From Paraspadella gotoi (taxonomy: Eukaryota > Chaetognatha), in NCBI GenBank assembly GCA_051294375.1, contig CM119269.1, forward strand, positions 7,483,446 through 7,547,445: DNA of 64,000 nucleotides, given 5' to 3'. Below, piece by piece: positions 46,389 to 64,000 of this stretch (position 1 is its first letter; every line of letters begins with the position of its first letter). A program made the translations under genes and the position numbers. The notes beneath the pieces are model-generated. The model saw only the letters and a list, made by a program, of their open reading frames with translations. It was not told the DNA's origin and searched no databases.

Positions 46389-49300
46389 TCACGCCATTTC
46401 TCGCCACGATCTCACTTGAGTGATTCGAGGCGGCAACTGCAGAGTGCAGCACATGATGCCGGCGATATTGCGGGAAACCTAAAGGGAGGAAGAGATCAAA
46501 CAATTCATTCGTCCACTCCAATGGGGAACGTGGCCTCTCACCTTGGCGTCCATGACTTCCCATCGGTCCTTCTCCACGTCGTACCGTTGAATGAGATCAA
46601 GGAAATTCCGAGAGTTCCAAGTGTAACCGCCGATGTTACAGATGAAACTTAAAGACCGATTATAATTAAATTGACACATGAATATAAATTTCGCCTAGCA
46701 GAAAAACACCCGCAACTTACCCGTGAAAGTAAACGGGGAAAGTGTGTCCCTGACCCCGACACATCGAGGTGAGCGTCGTCCACTGCTCCGTCTCCGGGTC
46801 GAAACACTCGGTGCTGAGAGCGTCGCATCTGAGGGCGTTGCTGTTGACGTAGTTCCCGCCGAAAACATAGATCTACGAAATTATACATTTATTTTATTAC
46901 AAAACAAAACGAAATTATACATTTATTTTATTACAAAACAAAACGAAATTGTACATTTACTTTATTACAAAACTAGATACTAATTTCCACCTTGTCTCGA
47001 ACGGAAACCATCCCGTGATACATCCGCGCGCGCATCATGGAGAGTTTCGTCGACCACTGATCATCCTTTGGGCTGTAGCACATGAACTTGTTGGAGACGT
47101 GGCCCGACAACGAGCCCCCGCTGTGCAAAGCACGGGGAGAGGTGAGTTTGAGTAATTATAGAAAAATGGATAAAGGGAAATGGAAAGAGAGAAATAGCAA
47201 AAACCAAAGAAAAAAAAAAACATTTCTAAGCTCGTCGGTCGTCACGTCCACCTGATGTAGACGTTTCCTTTAGCAACGCAGCCCGCGTGACCGTGGGTCG
47301 AAGCCGACAATGGAGCGATGTACTCCCATTTATTTTTCTTGAAATCGTACTGAAAAGGGCAAAAAGATGTGCGAATAGCGATACAGAGAGCGAGTCAACG
47401 AGCTTTTTCTATGAAATTGGTACAACCAATATAAAAATTATCCATTCATTTAATAAATAAGCTATCTTGCCCCTGACTTTGGACAGGCTTTGGTGGTTAA
47501 GGCCTCCATCACTCTTACAAGATAATGACATAGCATATATTACCTTCTCGGCGGTGGAGAGGGAGCCGAAGCGGTTCCTTCCGCCGACGGCGACGACGTG
47601 GTGACCTACGGCCATCGCGCAGAACGTCGCCCTCTCCTCGTTCATCGACGCCATTTGCATCCACGTGTCGAAGTTGGGGGAATACCTGAAGGCGGGGAAA
47701 AGTAAGGTTTTCGGAACGTTGAAACAGGGGTCGCTTTAAACCACATAACAAAATCGTCAGCTTAAAAAATAGAGGCACATTGGAAAAATAATAATAATAA
47801 TAATAATAAAGATAAACGAAAAGAACCACACCGGTGGTCAGAATCGCGATTATGTTAACAATCCCAACGATTCCATTCTCAAAAATTAGAAGTTAATAAC
47901 AACAACAACGACTTCAACCTATAGACGTGTTTGACGGCGTGGCGATCGTTGGTGCATCGATCCGAATCGCCGCCGAGAACGAAGAGGAAATTCTGATAGA
48001 CGACGACGGCGCCGTAAGCGTGAGGGATGGCCATCTCAGTGAGCCGCTTCGACTTGGACGTGAACGTCCCGTTCTCCATGTCGAGATAGTCGATCTGAAA
48101 GAGAGAGGAGCGGAGAAAGAGGCTTGTGAGGGTGACAATTTATATTGGTGCCTCCCGCATCCCCAGTTTCCACCTGTTTGATGAGGGGCAGGGAGGAGTC
48201 TTCCGGGTTTCCGCCGATCGTAATCATGTGCGTCGTGGATCCCCTGAAAAAACCAAAAGACTCGATCAATGAAGACGACCAAATGATCTTCGTCTAAAAA
48301 GATCATCAACTCACCTGGGTTGGGTCAAGTGGGAGCTCATGAGGGGCTGGAGGGTGGGTTTGAGATGAAAGTTCATGGCTTGAAAGAGGAGTTTGGCGCA
48401 GGACTCGTTGGCGGCCATGACCTTGGCCTGTTGCACGTGCTCGATTATTTCGTCAGGGGTCATCACAGAAAAACTAAGAGAGAAAGCAGAGAAAGGTGTG
48501 GGATTAGAATGAGCCGAGATATATCCAATTTTGTTGTTTATAGTTTTACTGTCAATAGTTTTACTGGGGTTGCAGTTTGCCACAGTTTGTTTTTAAAGAA
48601 AAATGATTCCTCGAACGATAGAGTTGATTCAAAAAATAAAAATTCATTAAAAAAGAATCGGGATGTTAAATGAACGCTTTATGAGGCGTCCTTAGCGCTG
48701 CTCCCTACCGTTTCCCTCCCTTAACCAAATTCAATTCTCCCCAAATCAAAAATTAATAAGGAAATAAAAAACAAAACAAAAGCAAAACAAAAAGGGAAGG
48801 CGAGAAAACTTGAGCCACGAAAATGGCGACGGCAGCTCAGAGGGAGGCGGACCGGAAGTTGAAGGAGAAGGAAATGCGCCAAGCCATCAATCAGAGGCTA
48901 AAGGAATCCGGAGAGAGGGATAAACTCAAGGTGCGTTAGGGAGTGAGGTGGCGTTTTGTGGAAGAGGATTATGAAGTATGTGGATCTTGTGGACATGAAA
49001 TTCATCAATGGATTGATCCGAATAATAATTAACTAATTTACTGAAAGAATTTGTGGTGATGGTGATGATAGTAAAATATGATAAAGTAATTCACAAGAAT
49101 GGCCATGGTTCAGGACCTTCTGCGGCAGCGGCTGATCGAGTGCGGGTGGCGCGATGACATGAAGGCCTACTGCAAGCAGCTGATTAAGGAGCGCGGTCTG
49201 GAAAACATCAACATCGACGAGTTGGTCGAAGTGGGTTTTCGATTGTCAGTAAAAAAAAAATAACGAAAAAGAAAAACACATGTAAAATAGAAATGAAGAA

Positions 49301-51797
49301 TTAATATAAATAATATAAATTATAATAAATATTGTATATTGTATATAAGCAAGCCACGAATAAATTAGTGACTTGGAAACAGGAAATCACGCCGTACGGG
49401 AGATCGAAGATTCCGGAGGAAATCAAGAAAGAATTGCTGCAGCGCATTCGACTCTTCCTGTCACAGCAGTTTCAGTGAAGACTGAAGAACAGTTCCAGTT
49501 CAAGATTTTATAGCAGACGCGGTGAGGATTGTAAATTAAACAGCGGTTCCAATAAGAAGCTATTTTTAGAAGGGGTTAGGGGTCCGGGGGTTTAGGTTTT
49601 GGAAGGGCTTTGAAGAACAACGAAGAAGAAAAAACCAGTTTGAATTTTTGTCACAATCATTTTCGTGTTTTTCCATCGTGTTTCGAGAAAATACAGCTCG
49701 AAGTTTTCGAGATAAGTTTTGCATTTATCATTGATTATAGAATTACCTCCTAGTAAGGTACGCTTATACTTTTTTTATCTCAATCAATAAAAATACTAAG
49801 TACTACTACAAGAAGATAGAAAACATCTCACCGAATGTTAGATAGAATTTGGGAGGCGTGCTCAGTCCGCGTCTCCACGTCCTGCTGGAGCCATCGTAAC
49901 GCGATCTGGGGAGAATAAGGCAACCTCGGATGTTGGACATTTTACTGATAAAAGAACATCGACGTCGGTCGCAAATCCCCGTCTTCTCCACCCGCCTAAC
50001 CTGAAATACGCGAAGTTCCGAAGAGCACTGTAGCTTGTCGGAAGAGAGAAAATGGCACAATTGATGGTGGGTGAGGGAAATGAACTGCGGGTGGGGGTTT
50101 CAGGGGGAGAAAAAAAGGCGCGACTTTAGAAACGGGAGATTCCAGAAGAGTGAATCCCTTCTCCCCACTACGAAAACTTACCTGATCGTTCTCGGAGACG
50201 CGTTCGAAGTTTTTCAGGATAAAGTTCTCGATGTGATCCTGCACTCCGGTCAACTGGTAGAGTTCGGCGATGTCAGAAAATTCGAAGCAATTCTCCACGT
50301 CCACTTCGGACCTGTGGATGTTGCAGATGGTAGTTTGTTTTTTTTCGGTGAAGGTTTATACTGCGAGACTAAATTCCCAACTACCTGAAAATATTAACTA
50401 CGATATTCTAATGAGATGTAAATGAGGAATCCTCATTGAGGATTGAGGATGCGAATGAGTGGAACATTGTGTGGAACATGTGTGGAACATGAGTGGAACA
50501 TGAGTGGAACGAGCAATTGTTTTTGCTCTCTATCAAAACGAACGTGGGACAGTAACGGGAAAGTGTTTCCCCGACTGTTTTTCCCCCCATTAGCAGTTAA
50601 TAAAAATCTAGTTTCTCCAAATAATGAATCGATTTGGGTTTATTTCTCATCCTCACTTAAGAAACTGGCAACAGTAATCGACGACTTCGGTGAACTGGAG
50701 ATGAGACGCCGTCTGGAGGATGTCGTGGATGTGGGCGGCGCAGAGGGCGAGACGAGAAGTGTAGACGAAGTCCAGCACTGTCCTCAAACCCAAAGCCGTC
50801 ACGCCCTTCAACTCGATCTCCTTCAAGTGGCTCTCTTGAAAATCTCTACGGGGGCAGGGGGGGGGGAAGAAATCAATAATAATAATATTAAAAATTACAA
50901 AGAATAGCTAAGTTATGCGATTGCTAATGGTCTCCAACCTCGTCATGGCTGCGAGATGCGAGCACGACACGTCTCCTACCTGGTAAACATCGTTCTGAAG
51001 TAATGGCTGCATGATGCGAGCACGACTCTGTGCGCCTCGAACTTTCGATTTTCCACGATCAAAACCACGTCGCAGAGCGAACCTTCGACCCAAAGATGTT
51101 TGAAGCCGGCGAGAACCTGGCCGGCGAAAAAAGAAAATTAAAACGATCTTTAGAAGGGATAATTTTATAGTTAAAACAATTTAACAGATCTTCTTTCTGT
51201 CAGGGCTGTTTTAATATAAGATTTTGAAGACCGAGAAAAAATATGAGCATGAGTGTGGCCGCAAGTTCTGAAGACCTCCCTGTCGACGGCTTTAACTTTA
51301 AGAAAAGTTCCGACTGAACTTTTGGACACGTGAGATCGTGAGATAGTGATAGTGGGAGAAAAATGGACAACGGGTAGGTACATTTTCTAAACAATAATTC
51401 GAGTCCCACAGCTCGTAGCCGGTGTTGCCCACCTGGGACGAGTGATCGTTAGAGGTAAAGATAAGAGTTTTGCCCAAATTGGAGGGAGACGTGGGGGAGA
51501 CGACGGTGATGGTGACGGAGCCGCCGCTGGCGCCACCGACGCCGGACACGAGGTTCTTCGAGAGAGGAAGCGAACCCAAAACCCCAGACGTGTTCGGACC
51601 TGAGAGGAATCAGTTTATGGGGCGTAGGTTACATTGTCAAATGTAGTTTATTCAATATTTGTGCCAGGCGTAATCGCGAGTACCAGCGGCGCACCTGACG
51701 CTGAGTGCGAGAGATTAACAGGCGGCGGATTTCCCGTCGCGTTCGATCCCATCGACGACTCGTTGGCAAAGTCCCAAAAGTTTAGCGGGTCGCCCAT
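46389..51797 (-). CDS. BTB-BACK-Kelch (KLHL-type) protein, probable Cullin-3 substrate adaptor
   Basis: Sixteen GT-AG exons, all phase-consistent: 51695-51797, 51433-51599, 50980-51116, 50657-50845, 50182-50311, 50001-50084, 49832-49905, 48315-48473, 48174-48243, 47919-48094, 47544-47685, 47252-47349, 46991-47120, 46721-46872, 46542-46647 and 46389-46478. They encode 668 residues. Residues 1-90 are a Ser/Gly/Thr-rich extension. The BTB domain (about 90-215) shows the LCDVVL and [19 protein letters not shown] hallmarks. The BACK domain (about 225-340) shows FLSSDKLQ and IALRWLQQD. Six kelch blades follow (about 350-640) with Gly-Gly pairs (FVLGGDS, VAVGGRN, YISGGSL, YVFGGNY, CNIGGYT). Members of this family bring substrates to Cullin-3 ubiquitin ligases (known); the substrate here is unknown. 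The start ATG (51797) is the first in frame, followed by a phase-1 donor matching the next acceptor. Its seventh intron hosts ENY2 on the other strand. Confidence 0.92.
48823..49478 (+). CDS. ENY2: ENY2, transcription and mRNA export factor (SAGA DUB / TREX-2)
   Basis: Three phase-0 exons (48823-48930, 49114-49230, 49383-49478) encode 106 residues, close to the usual size of about 100. The helical ENY2/Sus1 fold is visible as [19 protein letters not shown], then [18 protein letters not shown], and a C-terminal [17 protein letters not shown] with LFLSQQ. In other eukaryotes ENY2 joins the SAGA deubiquitinase module and the TREX-2 complex, linking transcription to mRNA export (known). The start is the first ATG of an open frame (ATGGCGACGGCA), and the whole gene lies inside the 48474-49831 intron of the antisense Kelch gene. 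Confidence 0.96.
49786..49791 (+). terminator. Polyadenylation signal of ENY2
   Basis: AATAAA about 310 bp after the ENY2 stop and about 40 bp before the Kelch exon at 49832-49905, so the nested transcript can end inside the host intron. Confidence 0.55.
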
Positions 51798-53245
51798 CGT
51801 CAAAGATTTCGATTCCTAGATTCGATCTCGATCATTTGAGTCGTTGGCGGGGTCATGTTAGAGGAAGGGGGCGTGGCGCGAATCGAAGACAAGACTCCGC
51901 GCCTTTTTGACTCTCAGTGTATTGAATTACATAGAACGGGGTCGCCGAATAATCTAGTTTAGTGAAGAAACTAAACACCAAATATACCTGACGAAAGAAA
52001 AAAAACTAGGAGAGGTACACAAAATAAAAACACAAACTATAATGTAATAATATAGATAAAATATAGAGAACAAATGTCAACGTTTAATAATTTTATAGCA
52101 GTGATTGGAGGCAGTTACGAAAATACCAACAGAGGTGAGCGTTGATTTATAATTACTGATAATTATAAAACAGAGGGGGAATATTTAAAACCAAACTCCG
52201 GTCGACTAGAAAAGGTAGAAAAGTGCGTATATCATAAATTGGCTTATTTGGTTTATCAATAGACCGATACGATCGTTGACGGTTAGAATATGTTTGAGAC
52301 AATGTTTAAAACGCTTAGGTTGTCCGATTGGTTTGATTCAAAAAACCATTGGCACATGTTCTCTGGGTTAAAAAAAGTCTTTGCGAGTCAGAAGAAAGTG
52401 CGAAGCTTGAAAAAGGTGAAACATATAACTAAAATCCGAACTCCTGTCTCGTTTTTGGTTTCATAACCTCCAAAGATTTCAAATAATTCATTTCGCGTCA
52501 AATGAACAGAAAATAGTATAAAAATGTTCTTAGGGACGTACAAAACGTTTTAAAAAAAAATCCCCTTAATACCAAGAACTAGGATTCCTAGTAAGAACAA
52601 AATAAAATTTCAAAATAAAAACTTTGTAAAGTTTGTATACGACACTGGATGTGTTACAATTTGTATTTTCAAGGTTGTTTCAAAAACTATATTAAGAAGT
52701 TACGTACATAAGGTTGTTTTAAAAACACAGGTAAAAAGTAAACGTTTGTAAAGCCAGAGTGGAATGCAAATAAGGAATGACAATACTGAACACAAATATC
52801 AACCATTACTTTTAAGCTTTTATATTTGGGATACTCTACTGAGATCGGATATTGGTAATAAATCTGCTTTAAGTAACAACACACAAGAATAACTAAAGCA
52901 GATTTTTTTAGAATGGACAAAAAATAAAATCATTATGAGATTATTTTAAATAGTCGTGTAAAGAAAGAAAACACAGAGGTAGGAAATGTCCAATATCCAT
53001 GTTACTTTGTCTAAAAAATTAAATTAAAAAAATTATTTATTTGGATGTATTTACTTAAACGAAGTTGTCTTACGAAAACCTAGAAGAGCCAACAATTAAA
53101 ACATGGTAGGAATTATCTACAAATTTGTATTTAATGCCAATGTAAAATAAAAATGTCAGGCGAAAAAAGGGAATAGTTATAAAAGAATTCATTGACAGCT
53201 TACTTTCAGTTGTTTAGGTAATACTAAAAATTTAAAAAAAGTAAA
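51798..53245. other. AT-rich intergenic DNA upstream of the Kelch gene
   Basis: No exon recognised. It should contain the Kelch promoter near 51800-51950, but no clear core element is visible. Confidence 0.6.
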
Positions 53246-53884
53246 TACAGAAGGCTTCATATTATAAAATGAGGTAACAGTTTTTTTGTGACCAGAACAC
53301 GTTCCGAGAAAACTACGGGTCCAAATTCATTGAAATTTGGTATGAATGATCATTATGCGAATATAAATAGAACTATCGAGGCGAATTTCAATATTTGACC
53401 CCTAAGCCGAGATATGGGGGTCAACCATCGGGGCAAAAAATGTTAAATTTTTTAAATTATTTTTGTTTTGAACTGTTACCTCAAAAATATTAGTTTACCT
53501 TAATTTTCAACTTCATGAACATCAGCAGTTCAAGTCAGATTTGTATATTTTGGAAAAATTTATTAGTAAAATGAGCAATTGAGCATGCATCTTCAAACAA
53601 TGCTTAAATTTTTAATAATTATCAATTTTAGTTCTAAAATGTTTTTTTACATGTTTAAGACGTCAATGCACCTGATGCTACTAAAAATATTAAAATATAA
53701 AGAAAAAATTTAGCCTTTTTTGGTTCCCTAGGGGTCCAGCCCCAGGGGTTGATAATTAAAATTCGCCTGGATAGTTCCATTTATATCGTCATAGGACTAT
53801 ATGTAAAATTTCATAAAATTCGATCGGGTAGTTTGGTGAGAACAAAAAAGGGGTACCTCATTTTATAATATGAAGCCTTCTGTA
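53246..53884. mobile_element. MITE-like element with perfect 31-bp terminal inverted repeats
   Basis: 53246-53276 and 53854-53884 are exact reverse complements (outer end TACAGAAGG). Similarity continues inward for well over 100 bp: ATATAAAT-GAACTATC-AGGCGAATTT words near 53360-53395 and 53762-53792. The termini include a TA at each end, as expected for a TA target-site duplication of Tc1/mariner-type elements. Length is 635 bp without the TAs. There is no long open frame, so it is non-autonomous. Confidence 0.85.
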
Positions 53885-55077
53885 TATATGTATAATATTT
53901 TCTGCTCTATTACCTTTTAATATTTCTTTGCTTTTATTGCAATAATGCCTTTCAGGTTAATTAAATTTTAAGGTTTTCTATTGATGTGCAGGAGCTTAAT
54001 AACTAAATTACTGTTATATTTCAATAGATACAACGATTATAACTATCAATAGTTTTCTTTTTTTTTAAAAGATAGTTTGAATAAATTTAGAATAGTTTTT
54101 GAAATAATTTTTTTTACTATTTGAAAATATTTTCTTTGGCGCTATTTTTGCAATAAGTTCGATTACGAACTATTGTTCAATATTCAGCGTGGGTTCAGAT
54201 ATTTACTAAAATTATACAACGAAAGTGTGAGCAATAGTTTCCAAGGCAACAAATTGTGAAAGTTATTAAAAATTTAGAAATTTAAATAAAAAAATTATAA
54301 TACAGAAGTGCGAAAGGCATAATTTTGGAGTCATAAGCAGATTATGAGATCAGAATACTGATATACAAAATCCAGGAAAATGAGAAATTTTCCTTCTCAC
54401 TGGAAGTGCACCACTCGTTTAGTTTCGTCCACCCTCCTTACCGATATATCTTATAAGTCAAAAAATAAAGTTTATGACTCAAATCAATTTTCTGTGTTTT
54501 AAAGATCCAGTATTATACTTTCAATTAAGTAGCTGACCCCTTTTATGGGTATAAATTAGGGATCAAAAACAAATTACTTTTAAACAAGTCAAAACAAATA
54601 TAAGATTATTTTTCTTATTCTTTTTCTAAAATATGACTGGAAACGAAAGGAGGATTTTCAAAACATTCAATGTAGATAAATAATTTAACAAAAATAAATC
54701 AAAACGGCAACTCGGACTAGATCATATTTTCATTAATTTGGCGTGGTTAAATTAAAAAATAAAATTGCAACAACGATCACTGCATACTTGCTAATTCATT
54801 TTGTTCCCAAATTATTCTAATCTGCAAGTGTTTGTTCTTATAGTTTTAACGAAAATAAAGGGAAAAATCACAATAGAACCAAATAAAAAAAACTATAAAA
54901 ATAATACTTTAAGATCTAAAGTTCTAGCAATTATTAACAGAACAATAAAAAAAATTTCGATGGTCTAATAAAGCCAGGAACATACCTAAGGCACATCTAA
55001 CACAAATCCGGATATTCATGAAAATATAACATGGAAAGTTTTCTATTTCCATTCCGAAAGTCACGGATGTTGTTCTG
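53885..55077. other. AT-rich gene-free stretch downstream of CaMKI
   Basis: Nothing coding seen. It presumably includes the CaMKI 3' UTR. Confidence 0.6.
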
Positions 55078-57263
<2,186 letters not shown>

Positions 57264-57341
57264 TTAGGAGTCGGTTGACACGAGACGAGAAAACGGGATG
57301 CGAGGTATTAATTACAGGCATGTGCTTGACACGAGTTTCTG

Positions 57342-57347
57342 TTTATT
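57342..57347 (-). terminator. Polyadenylation signal of GTF3C6
   Basis: AATAAA on the minus strand about 145 bp after the GTF3C6 stop and 109 bp before the CaMKI start codon. Confidence 0.5.
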
Positions 57348-57489
57348 TGTTTGCATACACGAAAAACGTTAGTGAACTGTTAAACGAAAACAATGATTAA
57401 GAAAAACTTGACAATAAAAAAACCGAGGAACATGAAAATGGACGATTGAAAATGTGATCAAAAGATAATCTGCAAACAGGAATCTGTCT

Positions 57490-58139
57490 TCAAGGTGGAT
57501 CCAAGGCGACCTCAACATCCGAGGGCTTAGAGGACAGCTCCGCCTCAGCGTCTTCGACGTCAGAGTCTTGGCTGCAGGCGGCGGAAGCGTCTTTCTTCGT
57601 TATGAAGGCGCGTTGCATATCGAGCTTCTTGAAGGATCGTTCGAAGTATCTCAGCTTAGGGCGGGAGGCGTCGGCGGCGGATTGACCGGAATAGGAAGAG
57701 GTCAGATTGAAAAGCTGCAGGAAGGTTTTTATTTATGTTTATTAGACAGCAAGAACAATCTAATGAGATCTTTTACTTTACCATAGAGTCAGAGATAAAG
57801 ACATCAGCTGAAAAAAGACACAACCCGAAAAAGCCTCACCTGCTCGGGCCGCAGCTGGGAATCCCCCGTCAACGACGTTAGGAAGCCATCCATCCCTTCC
57901 GAGCTCTTCCCACTTCCCTCCGCATCCTCGTTGTCTTCCTCAAAGAGAACAGATGTGCCGACGGAGTCCTCGAACTTTCCCACGAAAAAGTATTTGTCCA
58001 ACTGGAGTATCGGCTGAGCAGAGTCCACGCCCCAGAGGCGGCATTTGGAGGGGTCGCACTTGGAGAAGTACTCGGGGTCGATCATCCCCGACAACTCCGT
58101 TAGGACGTAGACGTCCTCGTAGTCGTCGTCCTCGCTCAT
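57490..58139 (-). CDS. GTF3C6: General transcription factor 3C polypeptide 6 (TFIIIC subunit)
   Basis: Two phase-0 exons (57840-58139, 57490-57714) encode 174 residues. The N-terminal half carries the conserved TFIIIC subunit 6 core: VLTELSGMIDPEYFSKC, then LWGVDSAQPILQLDKYFF and GKFEDSVGTSVLFEED, matching the small beta-barrel that in other species pairs with GTF3C5. The second exon has a shorter conserved patch (FKKLDMQRAFITKK) and an acidic C-terminal tail. The complex binds internal promoters of tRNA genes for RNA polymerase III (known). It is shorter than the vertebrate protein (about 213), mainly in the acidic tail. The first ATG at 58139 begins an acidic MSEDDDYED, as usual for the family. 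Confidence 0.88.
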
Positions 58140-62151
<4,012 letters not shown>

Positions 62152-62240
62152 AAACACGGTTTAATGCGTCTTTTAGAAATTATATCAATAAGTCGTTCGA
62201 AAATAGCTAATAATTAACCAATGTTTTCAAACGCTTTTAT

Positions 62241-62246
62241 AATAAA
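62241..62246 (+). terminator. Polyadenylation signal of actin
   Basis: AATAAA 90 bp after the actin stop codon, followed by a T-rich stretch. Confidence 0.7.
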
Positions 62247-62251
62247 TTTAT

Positions 62252-64000
62252 TTTTAAACTAAAGCAATACGTGATAATTTAATATTAACGTTAACTGTTA
62301 GGATAATACATAAGTAATGCGCATTAATCCAACGCTCAAAGGTTTAGCCTTATCATATAGCGCTTGCTACTCTCACCTCTTTCTCTCTCCCAAAAACCGG
62401 CCAAGGATGAAAATTTTAAGTCAGCGTCGGCGGGGGCGGGGGGAGAGGAAAAGGGAAGGAGTGGTGGTGAATCAGTAGTGATCTATGGGCCTCGACGCAG
62501 AAGCCAGTGACTGACTCTGCAGCAGCAGCAGCCGCATTGAAGCGTCGGTACGAACCATCCGAGATTCAACATCAAAAGATAAAAAAAAATGAGGCAAAAG
62601 GTTCGAATAACCAACCGGGGCTCGACTTCGCTGGCCACAGATTCACTCGATCAACGCCCCACTATCTCTCTCTCTCTTTTCCCTCTACCTCTTCACCCCT
62701 GCGGTACCACCTATGAAAACATAACATTTGCCATAGAAAATCAAAAAGAAACGGCTACGCAATGCATGAAAAAGAAGCAGAAGAAACAAAGCCGGGTCAG
62801 TCATTCATCCGGTCTATTTTGAAAATTTCTTTCTCGTAAAGAACGTCGATGAAAGGTTAAAATTTAGGCACGGGAGTGGGGCAAAATGGAGGGGGTGTAG
62901 CCTCGGGGGGCTGAATCGGTTAGAGTGATCGCATAGCCTTAGCATTTCTTCGCTGATTGTGTTTCAACCAAGAGATAAAATGGAGGATCTGAGTTTTTCC
63001 CCCAATTTTTATCAATCTTTTACGGTTTATTATAAGGCTAAACGAATTCATAGTACTAGTTTTTTTTCCTTCACTCAATTCATTACAACAGTTTTTGTTT
63101 TTTGAACAATACTCAAAGCAGAAATAACTTTTCTTTCGTTCTTCGATGTTGTGTTTCAAGTGTAGACTTATCAATTCAAGCGATGTAAGTAAAACTATTA
63201 TTAACGCTTATTGCAATCATTGTATGCTTAGTCGAGCAACTTTTTTTTTTACACTCTCTAGAAACTAATTACTTCGTGTTATCCACCGTAATACGAGGTA
63301 ACTAAACATTTCCGGTCGTGATATAATTTGTTTCCAAATGCTTTTTTTATATCCGACCGTGACTTAATTCAAAGCTTTGAATCGAGACATGGTCGCCATG
63401 GTTATATTCGTATCCGAAACCATTGTTTTCATATTTACAAGATCTTAAATTTTAATTAAACGCGCAACGATGGTTTTTGTTAATGGCACTTCGACACATT
63501 CTACAAGGGATCCTTAACTACAATACATTCGTTGTTTCATCGTTATGCTTTTTAATGTACAGAATAAAAATTCATATTGTAAAGCACAATAAGTTTTCCC
63601 TTTCCATAAGTAAAAAACCCGATTGACTCCAGAAGATTAGTTCTACAAGGAGGCAAACTGACAGTAAATTTTAAATAGAGAATAATTTTATCAAGCTAGT
63701 CACGAGGCAATTCTTTTGAATAGTCTGGAAACCACTGAGCTTTTACAACGTTTATGGTACTTATTAAGGCGGGCCAGAATTTAACATTTTTTTCTAATAT
63801 GAAACAGTCTGCAATAAAAGTCTTTTGTCCTTTCACAACCAAATTGACTTATGATGTTAGATATTGATTCAATTCGTTTTCCTTATGCATGGAAGCATTT
63901 TAATATTTTACAATATATAAAAAATGCTTAAACAAATTTTAAGGAAATTTAATTTTTAAAATTTATTCTGATAAAGATTAAAAAGTTAGATAAAGGTTAG
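62252..64000. other. Gene-free right end of the window
   Basis: AT-rich apart from a small GC-rich patch at 62420-62480. Several open frames below 90 codons without family signatures. No exon or RNA gene recognised. Confidence 0.6.

Noticed and set aside
51380-51432. Extension of Kelch exon 2 beyond 51433 (in-frame [12 protein letters not shown] stretch)
   Set aside because: The CAG/GTGGGC donor at 51432 gives phase 0 into the BTB exon; the extension has no suitable donor in phase.

Overview
This is a stretch of animal nuclear DNA. All convincing genes are split by GT-AG introns, and they encode typical metazoan proteins: a 376-residue actin, a Ca2+/calmodulin-dependent kinase I, a BTB-BACK-Kelch protein, ENY2 and a TFIIIC subunit 6 (GTF3C6). 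A very large type I membrane protein built of NDxP-linked Ig/cadherin-like repeats is also present. The species cannot be fixed from the sequence; a marine or early-branching invertebrate is plausible but is inference. The DNA is very rich in (GA/CT)n and (GAC)n simple repeats.

Layout: 1-1584 is non-coding 3' flank with two GA/CT arrays and a tight cluster of three TCACGTGA palindromes. 1585-11756 (minus strand) holds ten exons of the giant receptor-like gene, with nearly every intron filled by a different simple repeat. Three further exons that fit it in phase or content, including a signal-peptide exon, lie at 39139-41644. Between them, 11757-39138 is gene-free, repeat-choked and contains eight N-gaps. 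It carries a degraded inverted duplication (14605-18362 against 29282-32605) and a nested direct-plus-inverted duplication (21575-27036) that look like gap-filling or assembly artefacts. 41645-46388 is intergenic.

46389-51797 (minus) is a 16-exon Kelch gene. Its seventh intron contains the complete three-exon ENY2 gene on the opposite strand. 51798-55077 is AT-rich and holds a short inverted-repeat element with perfect 31-bp termini. 55078-57233 (minus) is CaMKI, with a second putative MITE and a perfect 26-bp palindrome in its second intron. GTF3C6 (57490-58139, minus) lies only 256 bp upstream of CaMKI. Actin (60597-62151, plus) has four exons.

The genes do not form an obvious pathway. ENY2 and GTF3C6 act in transcription and mRNA export, CaMKI in calcium signalling, the Kelch protein probably as a Cullin-3 adaptor, actin in the cytoskeleton, and the giant protein probably at the cell surface.
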